DNA of 64,000 bases from CAYFPX01 sp964501915 (GTDB lineage: Bacteria; Myxococcota_A; UBA796; CAJQPC01), in assembly GCA_964501915.1 (NCBI GenBank), contig CAZCVP010000007.1, positions 1 to 64,000 of the forward strand, read 5' to 3'. Position 1 is the stretch's first letter; every line of letters starts with the position of its first letter. Of this stretch, positions 52,483-59,755 are shown piece by piece. The notes below the pieces were generated by a model, which did no database searches, was not told where the DNA came from, and was given only the letters and a program-made list of their open reading frames with translations. The position numbers were made by a program, and so were the translations under genes.

Positions 52483-53256
52483 GTGCTCGCTGCCCGCCGG
52501 GGCGACGTGGCGGAGGCGCGGCGGGTCCTGGAGCGCCTGGGGGAGGAGAAGAAGGCCTGGCGCCTGGAGGCCGAGCTCCGCGCGGCGGAGGGGGACCTCC
52601 AGGGCCTGGCGGACACCGCTGGCCGCTGTGCCCCCCCGACCTACGCGGGGCTCCTGCTCCAGGGCCTGGGGCGGTTCGAGGAGTCTCGGGCCCTGCTGGA
52701 GCGAGCGGTCGGAGACGACGGGTGCGAGCCGCGCAACGGGATCCAACGGGGCCTGGCCCACGGGACCCTGGCCCTGCTCGCCCACGAGCGCGGCGACGGG
52801 ATCGTCGCCGCCGAGCACCTGGAGGCCTTCCGCTACCAGTGGCCCCGCCCGGGCCTCGAGGTGCCGCTGGTGCAGGCGCTGGTGCGCACCTTCGGGGACG
52901 ACGTGGTCGCGGAGGGGGCGCTCGGCGACTGGCTGGACCTGCGGCCCGTGCCCCTGCGACTGGAGGTCGGAGTCGAGGCGGTGGCCGTTGGGGTGGGCCC
53001 GCTCCGGGCACGGCTGGAGACCCTGCTCGACCATCCCAGCGTGGTCCTGTTGCCGCCGGGGTCGGCGGGCGAGACCCTGCTCCAGGTGGCCCTGGTCGAG
53101 GCGCCGGACGGGACCGGGACCCTGCGCGTGTCCGGCGGCGCCGCGGGCTCCGGCGAGCCGAGCCCGCGGGTCGTGCTCCCCCTCTCCACCCCCGAGGACC
53201 TCGACACCGTGCTCGAGGCCACGGTGGGGGCCGCCCTGGCGGAGGTCCTGCCTTGA
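52483..53256 (+). CDS. TPR-like protein, probably the frameshifted end of the kinase gene
   Basis: This frame gives 257 residues from the GTG at 52483, but no ribosome site precedes it. The frame is already open at 52429, where it overlaps the kinase stop, and codes there for LTARHRQRPGVFSQLAHG. Helical repeats follow (GDVAEARRVLERLGEEKKAW, RFEESRALLERAV, ERGDGIVAAEHLEAF), as in the kinase tail. The last 100 residues form a beta-rich segment (TLLQVALVEAPDGTGTLRVSG). A single-base change near 52429 would fuse it to the kinase into a protein of about 950 residues. Alternatively it is a separate, translationally coupled gene. Confidence 0.6.
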   Translation: MLAARRGDVAEARRVLERLGEEKKAWRLEAELRAAEGDLQGLADTAGRCAPPTYAGLLLQGLGRFEESRALLERAVGDDGCEPRNGIQRGLAHGTLALLAHERGDGIVAAEHLEAFRYQWPRPGLEVPLVQALVRTFGDDVVAEGALGDWLDLRPVPLRLEVGVEAVAVGVGPLRARLETLLDHPSVVLLPPGSAGETLLQVALVEAPDGTGTLRVSGGAAGSGEPSPRVVLPLSTPEDLDTVLEATVGAALAEVLP

Positions 53257-53265
53257 GGGGGCTTC

Positions 53266-55071
53266 TCAGCGGCCCTCGACCTGCTGGATCCACCCCTGCA
53301 CCTGGTCCTCGAGCACGGGCAGGGTGACGGCACCGGTGCCCAGCACCACGTCGTGGAAGTCCGCCAGCACGAAGCGGTCCTGGAGGCGGCTCTCGGCCTC
53401 GGCCCGCAGCCGCAGGATCTCGAGCTGCCCCGTCTTGTAGGCCAGGGCCTGCCCGGGCCAGGTGATGTAGCGGTCCACCTCGTTGACGATGTTGTTCTCG
53501 GCCAGAGGGGTGTTGGCCAGCATGAAGTCGATGGCCTGCTGGCGGCTCCAGCCGAGCGCGTGCAGCCCCGTGTCGACGACGAGCCTGGCGCTGCGCCAGG
53601 CGTCGTAGGACAGCATGCCGAGGCGGTCGAGGTCGGTGCCGTAGAGCCCCAGCTCGTCGGCGAGGCGCTCGCTGTAGAGCGCCCAGCCCTCGACGAACGC
53701 CGTCATGCCGGCGTGGCGCAGGAAGGCGGGCGCGTCGGGGAGCTCCTGGGCGATGGCGATCTGCAGGTGGTGGCCCGGCACGGCCTCGTGGTAGGCGAGC
53801 ACCTCCGCCTCGTGGCGGGGTCGGGTCTCGGGGGCGTAGACGTTGACGTAGTAGGCGCCCGGTGCGGCTCCACCGGGGACGGGCTGGCGGTAGTAGGCGA
53901 TGGTCGTGTAGGGGGCCTGGTAGTCCGGGATCCGCTTCACCACGCAGTCGGCCTGGGGCAGTCGCCCGAAGGCCGGCCCCACGGCCTGCTGGGCGCGGGC
54001 CAGGGCGGACCGGGCCTTCTGTTCGACCTGTTCGGCGGTCTCGAAGCGGAGGGCGGGGTCGGTGCGCAGGCGGGCGAAGATCTCCTGTGGCTCGGTGGCT
54101 CCGAGAGCCGCCCCGCCGAGGGCGCGGAGCTCGTCGTGCACGCTGTCGAGCTGCGCCAGGCCCTGGGCGTGGATGAAGGCCGCGTCTCGATCGGGCAGGG
54201 TGGTGAAGCGGGAGACCAGGGCGGCGTAGCAGGCCTCGCCCGCGGGCAGGGACGCGAGGCCGGGGCGAACGTCGCCGCGGGCATGGGGGAGGATCTCGTC
54301 CGTCAGCACCTGCCTCCAGGCGGCGATGGCGGGTCGCACACCGGTCTCGACCGCCTCGACCAGGGCCGTCCGGTAGGCCTCGAGCCGGTCCTCGGGCCAG
54401 TCGTCGTGGGGGGCCCGGGCGGGTTCCAGCAGGGGCCACTCGTCGAAGGGGCGCTCCAGGACGCCGTCGACCATCTCCAGGGCGAGCCGGGTCGCCGTGG
54501 AGCTGTTGTGGCGCCCCGCCGCGGCACCGAGCCGTAGGTTCGCCACCACCTCGTCCAGGTACGCCGGCATCGCCCGGTACCGCGCCACGAGGTCGTCGCC
54601 GTCCTCCGGGGTCTGCACCGGGTGCAGCTCGGCCACGCTGAGGAAGAAGCCCAGGGGGTTGCGGTTGGGCGAGAAGCTCCAGGTCTCGAAGTCACAGGCC
54701 TGGACGCTCACCTCGGCCTGGAGGCTGGCCACGAAGACCTGGCGCAGGACCTCGTCCCGCCCGGTGAGGGCGAGAGCGCCGGCGCGGGCCAGCAGGTCCT
54801 CGTCCTCGCGTAGCTGCCGCTCGCGCGTCGTCGCGGAGACGGAGCCCAAGCGGTCGTTGAAGCGGCGATCGCCGAGCCGTGTCGCCCAGAACGGGGACCG
54901 GGCCATCTGGAGCGCCCAGTGCTCCTCGAGCAGCGACGCCAGCCGGGGATCGCTCACACCGGCGCTGGCCTCGGTCGTGGCGGACACAGGGACCTCCAGG
55001 GGCGTGGGGGCAGACGAGGTGTGCGGCGCACACCCGGTCGCGAGGGTCAGGATCAGCCAGGGGGTCCTCAC
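53266..55071 (-). CDS. DUF885-family metallopeptidase-like lipoprotein
   Basis: This 601-residue protein belongs to DUF885. The zinc-type motif is EVLAYHEAVPGHHLQIAIAQ (HExxPGHH), with a downstream Glu in FVEGWALYSERLADELGLY. AYYVNVYAPE precedes it, as usual for the family. The GTG start lies in a GTGA overlap with the upstream gene and gives a lipoprotein signal (WLILTLATGCAP). The upstream frame extension is antisense composition. It is likely a periplasmic dipeptidase or carboxypeptidase; the reaction is not established for most members. Length is normal. Confidence 0.88.
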   Translation of the reverse strand: MRTPWLILTLATGCAPHTSSAPTPLEVPVSATTEASAGVSDPRLASLLEEHWALQMARSPFWATRLGDRRFNDRLGSVSATTRERQLREDEDLLARAGALALTGRDEVLRQVFVASLQAEVSVQACDFETWSFSPNRNPLGFFLSVAELHPVQTPEDGDDLVARYRAMPAYLDEVVANLRLGAAAGRHNSSTATRLALEMVDGVLERPFDEWPLLEPARAPHDDWPEDRLEAYRTALVEAVETGVRPAIAAWRQVLTDEILPHARGDVRPGLASLPAGEACYAALVSRFTTLPDRDAAFIHAQGLAQLDSVHDELRALGGAALGATEPQEIFARLRTDPALRFETAEQVEQKARSALARAQQAVGPAFGRLPQADCVVKRIPDYQAPYTTIAYYRQPVPGGAAPGAYYVNVYAPETRPRHEAEVLAYHEAVPGHHLQIAIAQELPDAPAFLRHAGMTAFVEGWALYSERLADELGLYGTDLDRLGMLSYDAWRSARLVVDTGLHALGWSRQQAIDFMLANTPLAENNIVNEVDRYITWPGQALAYKTGQLEILRLRAEAESRLQDRFVLADFHDVVLGTGAVTLPVLEDQVQGWIQQVEGR

Positions 55072-56354
55072 GGGTCGAGCAGGCCCTCGAGCCCCGAGGA
55101 CTCCGGCCCGCTGCCGATGACCCGGAAGGCGACCGAGGCGCTCCAGGCGGCGGCCGTCTCCGCCTGGACCGGGCAGGGGGCCTTCGAGCGCGACATCGCC
55201 GCGAGCACGCAGCTCAGCTCGGACCCCGCCAGGTGTTCGGCCCCGGAGCGCACACGGACCTCGGTCGGCTCGCCGGTGGGGCCGAAGTGGACCGTGCCGG
55301 TCAGCTCGAGGGTCTCCAGCGCCTCGTGCTCCAGGAAGCAGTCGGCCAGCTCGACGGAGGGCGGTGCGTCCCAGCCGTCGATGCTGGGGTCGCTCACCAC
55401 CTGGCGCCAGCGCTCCTGTCCCGCACTCGTCTGGTAGGGCTCGTAGGCGGCGCGGACCGACGCCGAGATCACGGCATTGGCCGGGCTCACGCGGTCCGCC
55501 GGCCGGAAGCTGATGCCAGCGAAGGCGCGCGTCCCCCGGAGGCCCTCGGCGACGAGTCCGGTGGCCAGGAGCGCCTCGCAGGCGCAGCCCACGGCGGGAT
55601 CGTTGGCATTGCGGGTCTCGCAGCGCCCGATGGCTCCGGCGTCGTCCACTTCGACCAGGAGCTCGGCCCCGCTGGCGTTGTCGTCGAAGCACCGGCGCAG
55701 CAGGGACTCGTCGTCGAGCACCAGCGGGTCGTCCACGTCGTCTCGTGGGTCCAGGTTCGAGGCGGCCCTGAGGTTGTAGCCCAGGCGCTCGGGCCGGGCC
55801 TGGACCGGCCCGCCCGAGGTGCCTCCGAGCAGACCACTCAGGCCGCCGGAGGGGCCGTCTCCGTCGGGCGGTTCCAGGGTGGCCAGGGCTTCGGGGAGGG
55901 CCTCCCGCCAGGGTCTGTCCGGGTCGTAGGGAGCGACCAGGTGCTCGATCGTGACGCCGTCGTACCCGGGGGAGGAGCTGGTGTAAAGGGAGATCGCGCA
56001 GCCAGCCTCGTCGTCGCAGTCCACGTGCAGCCGTGCGCTCGCCGTCGCCCCGATCTCCGCCCACCAGCGCTCGTCGGCCTGCCAGTGGGCGAGGGGGGCG
56101 CCGCACGCCTCCCCGGTGACGAAGTGCTTGCCATCGCGCGCTCGCTGCATGCCCGCTGCGGTGACGGAGGGCGCGACGACGCTGCGACCCCGGGCACGGG
56201 CCCAGTCGGTGACGAAGGTGCGCGCCTCGAGCTGTTCATCGAAGAAGAGCCCGAGCCCGTCGACTCGGTCGACCCACAGCACTTCGGCCGGCGCTGGATC
56301 GACGGAGGCCGGCGTGGTCTTCGGGGCGCAACCGAGCAACAGGATCAGGGTCAT
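55068..56354 (-). CDS. Lipoprotein of unknown function
   Basis: The ATG at 56354 has AGGAG seven bases upstream and gives 428 residues with a very short lipoprotein signal (MTLILLLGCAP, Cys9). The N-terminal part (FDEQLEARTFVTDWARARGRSVVAP) may form a small alpha/beta domain. Several Cys pairs follow (HVDCDDEAGC, RCETRN, GCACEALL). The end (VRVRSGAEHLAGSELSCVLAAMSRSK) resembles the TonB-C-like ending in gene families with AgmX-type C-termini common in Myxococcota, but this is weak. It overlaps the DUF885 gene by four bases, so they are translationally coupled. Confidence 0.65.
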   Translation of the reverse strand: MTLILLLGCAPKTTPASVDPAPAEVLWVDRVDGLGLFFDEQLEARTFVTDWARARGRSVVAPSVTAAGMQRARDGKHFVTGEACGAPLAHWQADERWWAEIGATASARLHVDCDDEAGCAISLYTSSSPGYDGVTIEHLVAPYDPDRPWREALPEALATLEPPDGDGPSGGLSGLLGGTSGGPVQARPERLGYNLRAASNLDPRDDVDDPLVLDDESLLRRCFDDNASGAELLVEVDDAGAIGRCETRNANDPAVGCACEALLATGLVAEGLRGTRAFAGISFRPADRVSPANAVISASVRAAYEPYQTSAGQERWRQVVSDPSIDGWDAPPSVELADCFLEHEALETLELTGTVHFGPTGEPTEVRVRSGAEHLAGSELSCVLAAMSRSKAPCPVQAETAAAWSASVAFRVIGSGPESSGLEGLLDP

Positions 56355-56417
56355 CGAAGGCTCCTGCGGCACTGGATAAGTGCTGGTGTCCGTGCTGTCT
56401 CATCGACTGGAGGGGCG

Positions 56418-57335
56418 GTGATCGAGCGTATCTGCGAGGTGACGGGAGCCCGGGTCGCCCGACGTGGCCAGCGCATCCAGTCCCTCTGGAGCGGCTACGG
56501 CGAGGTCGTCCGCTACGAGCTGACCGGTGCGACGATGCCCTCGGTGGTCGTGAAGCACGTGCGCCCGCCCCGGGGCAGCGGACGCTCCCACAGCCGCAAG
56601 CTGCGCTCCTACGAGGTGGAGCAGGCCTTCTACGGGCGGTGGGCCGAGCGCTGCGGAGCGGCCTGCCGGGTGCCCCGCTGCCTGCACGTGGAGCGCCTCG
56701 GCGGGGAGTGGCTCTTCGTGCTCGAGGACCTCGACGCGGCGGGGTTTCCGGGCCGATCCCGGGACCTGTCGCCGAGGCAGATGGACCGCTGCGTGCGCTG
56801 GCTGGCGCACTTCCACGCCACCTTCCTCGGAGAGCGCCCGCGGGGCCTCTGGAAGGTCGGCACCTACTGGCACCTCGCCACCCGCCCCGAGGAGATCGAG
56901 GCCATGCCGCGGGGTCCGCTGCGCCGGGCCGCACCGGCCATCGACGCCCGCCTGAGCGGGGCCCGCTACCGCACCCTCGTCCACGGAGACGCCAAGCCAG
57001 CGAATTTCTGCTTCTCCCACGACGGGCGGTCGGTCGCTGCAGTCGACTTCCAGTACGTGGGCGGTGGCTGCGGCATGAAGGACCTCGCCTACTTCTGCAC
57101 GGGGGAGGGCAGGGGCACGACCGAGCGGTTGCTCGAGGTCTACTTCGCCGCGCTGCGGGAGGCGCTCGCGGGTCACCGGGTGGACGTCGCGGCGGTCGAG
57201 GCCGAGTGGCGTGAACTCTACCGCTGGGCCTGGGCGGACTTCCAGCGCTTCCTCGCGGGCTGGTCCCCCGGGTGGCGGCCCCCGCCCTACGGGAAGAAGC
57301 TCACGCAGCGCGTGCTGGCGGAGGTCGGACGGTGA
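56418..57335 (+). CDS. Aminoglycoside-phosphotransferase/choline-kinase-like protein
   Basis: This 305-residue protein has the APH-fold kinase motifs: LVHGDAKPANFCF (catalytic Asp and Asn) and VAAVDFQYVGGGCGMKDLAYF (Mg-binding Asp). The N-lobe lysine fits SVVVKHVRPP. Similar proteins are annotated as DUF1679/ecdysteroid-kinase-like or phosphotransferases acting on small alcohols or amines. It is not evidence for antibiotic resistance. The GTG start has GGAGGGG just upstream; no ATG lies before the conserved region. Confidence 0.82.
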   Translation: MIERICEVTGARVARRGQRIQSLWSGYGEVVRYELTGATMPSVVVKHVRPPRGSGRSHSRKLRSYEVEQAFYGRWAERCGAACRVPRCLHVERLGGEWLFVLEDLDAAGFPGRSRDLSPRQMDRCVRWLAHFHATFLGERPRGLWKVGTYWHLATRPEEIEAMPRGPLRRAAPAIDARLSGARYRTLVHGDAKPANFCFSHDGRSVAAVDFQYVGGGCGMKDLAYFCTGEGRGTTERLLEVYFAALREALAGHRVDVAAVEAEWRELYRWAWADFQRFLAGWSPGWRPPPYGKKLTQRVLAEVGR

Positions 57336-57472
57336 GGGGTGGCTGGCGGCCGCTCCCGGTGCTGTTGTCCGGCTGCCAGGGCGACGACGACTCGCCGATC
57401 GGGTCCGACGCGGACCTCACCACAGCACCACCGCCACCCGCCGGTCCGGGTAGTCCCAGACCCAGCCCGCCC
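57332..57472 (+). pseudogene. Possible lipoprotein remnant
   Basis: A GTG in a GTGA overlap with the kinase-like gene starts RGGWRPLPVLLSGCQGDDD, which looks like a lipoprotein signal with lipobox LLSGC. After about 30 residues the frame becomes Pro-rich and runs antisense into the PilZ gene without a stop before 58756. It may be a truncated lipoprotein gene or chance. Confidence 0.25.
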
Positions 57473-58318
57473 TCAGCCCTTCCCCAGCCGCCCCGCTCGC
57501 CGCACCGCCTGACACAGCTTGCGCAGCAGGGCCCGCGCCTCGGCGTCGTCTCTGCCGATCGACAGGCCTCCTCGCACCACCCCACCGGGCGTCTCCGCGA
57601 CGTGGCGCACGGTGGTGTGGAAGTCCCCCAGGCGCTCTCCGTAGAGCCGCAGCACGACACGCCGGTCCTCGCCGGGGACCAGGGTGACCAGGTCGGATCG
57701 CGAGAGCACGGCCAGGCCGGCCTCGGACAGGTCGACCACCGGCAGCTCCTCGGCGGCCAGGTCGCCGGCGGTCAGCACCGTGAGCACCCGCGGCTTCAGC
57801 GGCAACCTGTGCTGGGCCCGCCCCTCGCGTCGTTGGATCGTGCGGGGCGGGTCGAGCGCCCAGTCGCCCCGCCTGCCGACCGCCCGCAGGTCGGCCAGGA
57901 AGGACCAGAGCGAGCCCAGGGCGCGGTAGGACAGGGAGGCCGTCTGCCCGGGCTCAGGACCGGTGGCTGCGGAGTCGGGCCGGAAGACCAGGCGCTCGGC
58001 CCCGTGGAGCTTCACGATGCGGCCCGCGTGGTCGGTCCCGCCCAGGCTTGCGGTGACCGGGACGCGCTCCGTCACCAGGCCGTCGATGTGCCAGATGACC
58101 TCGTCCGAAGGCCCCCCGGACTGGATGCGACCGAGGGTGAAGCCCTCCAGGCGATCCCGGGATCCGGGCTCCGAGTCGGCCAGCCGGGTGTCGGCGGCGA
58201 GCCGCTCGAACAGGGCCTCCTGACCGGTGGCGCCCCCACCCCTGGCTCCCCTGGCCTGGGCGTAGATGCCGATGCCCCCCACGACCGCGATCCCCAGAAC
58301 CAGCAGGACACCCAGCAC
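57473..58318 (-). CDS. Membrane-anchored PilZ-domain protein
   Basis: This 281-residue protein starts at a GTG and has an N-terminal membrane segment (MLGVLLVLGIAVVGGIGIYA). The middle is a beta-region (RIVKLHGAERLVFRPD), and the C-terminal PilZ domain has both canonical cyclic-di-GMP motifs: the Arg cluster QRREGRAQHRLPL and PVVDLSEAGLAVLS (DxSxxG). It is therefore the most convincing cyclic-di-GMP receptor in the window. It ends the leftward sigma/anti-sigma/YbjQ/PilZ operon, 42 bases after YbjQ, and could couple second-messenger level to this envelope regulon. Confidence 0.82.
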   Translation of the reverse strand: MLGVLLVLGIAVVGGIGIYAQARGARGGGATGQEALFERLAADTRLADSEPGSRDRLEGFTLGRIQSGGPSDEVIWHIDGLVTERVPVTASLGGTDHAGRIVKLHGAERLVFRPDSAATGPEPGQTASLSYRALGSLWSFLADLRAVGRRGDWALDPPRTIQRREGRAQHRLPLKPRVLTVLTAGDLAAEELPVVDLSEAGLAVLSRSDLVTLVPGEDRRVVLRLYGERLGDFHTTVRHVAETPGGVVRGGLSIGRDDAEARALLRKLCQAVRRAGRLGKG

Positions 58319-58360
58319 GCCACCCAGTCTACGGGGTGGAGCACCGGAAGGGGGCGATTC

Positions 58361-58738
58361 TCAGCCTTCCCCCTCCACCACCACGGCGGTCCCATAGGCC
58401 AGGATCTCCGCCGCTCCCTGCATCACCGTCGAGGTGGTGATGCGCAGGGCGACCACGGCGTTGGCGCCGCGGGCGGCGGCTTCGGCTCGCAGGCGGTCCA
58501 GGGCCTGCTCGCGAGCCTCGGCCATCATCTTGGTGTACTCGTCGATCTCGCCGCCCACGAGGGTCTTGAAGATCGCCAGGATGTCGTTGCCCACGTGGCG
58601 GGCGCGGATGGTGTTGCCGCGCACCAGTCCGATGGTGCGCACGATGGGCAGGCCGGGGACCTGGTCGCTGGTCACCAGGATCAGGTCGCCGCCGGGGCGG
58701 TTGGCCAGGTCTGCGGAGGCTTGGATCAGCTCGTTCAT
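58361..58738 (-). CDS. YbjQ/UPF0145 family protein
   Basis: This 125-residue protein matches the YbjQ (UPF0145) family: ILVTSDQVPGLPIVRTIGLV, IRARHVGNDILAIFKTLVGGE, and ARGANAVVALRITTSTVM. The family forms pentameric rings and is sometimes listed as heavy-metal-binding. Its role is not well known. The ATG overlaps the stop of the anti-sigma-like gene (ATGA). Confidence 0.9.
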   Translation of the reverse strand: MNELIQASADLANRPGGDLILVTSDQVPGLPIVRTIGLVRGNTIRARHVGNDILAIFKTLVGGEIDEYTKMMAEAREQALDRLRAEAAARGANAVVALRITTSTVMQGAAEILAYGTAVVVEGEG

Positions 58739-59145
58739 CGGACGACCTCGTCGTAGGGGTCGCGCGCCAGGATGCGGGCACGGACCAGGTGGAAGAGCAG
58801 CAGCAGGGAGCCGGCGGACACCAGCGTCAGGCCGCCCTTGACCGCGGCGGGGGCCGTCGGGTCGAGCAGGACCTCGGCCACGCCGAAGCCCAGCAGGAGC
58901 GCCAGACCGCCCAGCAGCAGGGCCGCACCCAGGGTGGCGGCCAGCGCCGGCTCGTGGGAGGCCAGGTCCCCTTCGAGGCGCGGGAGCCAGCCATCGGTCA
59001 GGGCCTTCAGGGTGAGCTGGTCCTCCAGCTCGGCGTGCAGCTCGGGGTGGTCGACCAGGTGGGCCATCAGCTCCTCACACTCGGCAGGGGTCGCGACCCC
59101 GTCGACCCGCTTCACCATCAGGGCAGCCAGGCGTTCATCGGTCAT
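58735..59145 (-). CDS. Putative anti-sigma factor / membrane protein
   Basis: This 136-residue protein has a soluble helical N-terminus (ERLAALMVKRVDGVATPAECEELMAHLVDHPELHAELEDQ) here given in outline, resembling anti-sigma domains without the full zinc motif (one Cys only). Two hydrophobic segments follow, about residues 66-90 and 100-120. It is encoded directly after the ECF sigma factor with an ATGA overlap, the usual position for its anti-sigma partner. Binding to the sigma factor is an inference from position and layout. Confidence 0.65.
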   Translation of the reverse strand: MTDERLAALMVKRVDGVATPAECEELMAHLVDHPELHAELEDQLTLKALTDGWLPRLEGDLASHEPALAATLGAALLLGGLALLLGFGVAEVLLDPTAPAAVKGGLTLVSAGSLLLLFHLVRARILARDPYDEVVR

Positions 59146-59630
59146 GGGGTACCTCTCATGCGGGCCACCAGCGCCTTGCGGGCGCGGTAGAGCCGCGACA
59201 TCACGGTGCCTTCGGGCAGGCCCAGGGCCTGGCCGATCTCGGCGTAGGTCCGATCCTCGAAGTGACGCATCACCAGGATCTCCCGGTGGTCTTCGGAGAG
59301 CTGGTCCAGGGCGAGCCGCAGGCGCTCCTCGGCCTCGGCGCGGGCGACGTTCGCCAGGGGCCCCGGGTCGTTGGTGGCGATCCGCTCCGTCTCCAGGCCG
59401 GGCACGGGTCGGCGCTTCGCCCGCTGGTCCCGGGCCAGGTTGCGCAGGATCGTCGCCAGCCAGGGGTAGATCGGCCGGCGTGGATCGAAGCGGTCCCGGG
59501 CGGCCCAGGCCCGCGCCAGCGTCTCCTGGGAGGCTTCGGCGGCCAGCTCCGGATCGCCGAGCAGGCCCAGCGCGGCCCGCCTCAGGCGGGGCTGGTGGAA
59601 GGCCAGGCGGTTGGCGAAGTCTGGGGTCAT
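59142..59630 (-). CDS. ECF-type RNA polymerase sigma factor
   Basis: This 162-residue protein has sigma region 2 (LLGDPELAAEASQETLARAW, then PIYPWLATILRNLARDQ) and region 4 (LSEDHREILVMRHFEDRTYAEIGQALG and EGTVMSRLYRARKAL). It would direct transcription of a small stress or envelope regulon. The ATG at 59630 starts just before region 2; the frame continues 20 residues upstream from another start at 59690. The stop overlaps the anti-sigma-like gene. Confidence 0.93.
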   Translation of the reverse strand: MTPDFANRLAFHQPRLRRAALGLLGDPELAAEASQETLARAWAARDRFDPRRPIYPWLATILRNLARDQRAKRRPVPGLETERIATNDPGPLANVARAEAEERLRLALDQLSEDHREILVMRHFEDRTYAEIGQALGLPEGTVMSRLYRARKALVARMRGTP

Positions 59631-59755
59631 CTCACAGCACGGTACGACCATCGAGCCGGGACATTCCCTCGATCTCGTAGAAACGTCCACGCACTGACCC
59701 GGCGCCGGGGACCGCTGGATAGACCGGGCGCCCGGAACCCGCCCCTGGTGACCCC

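Noticed and set aside
56418..57335. Aminoglycoside resistance phosphotransferase
   Set aside because: The APH motifs are shared by many small-molecule kinases, and no specific resistance family features are visible.
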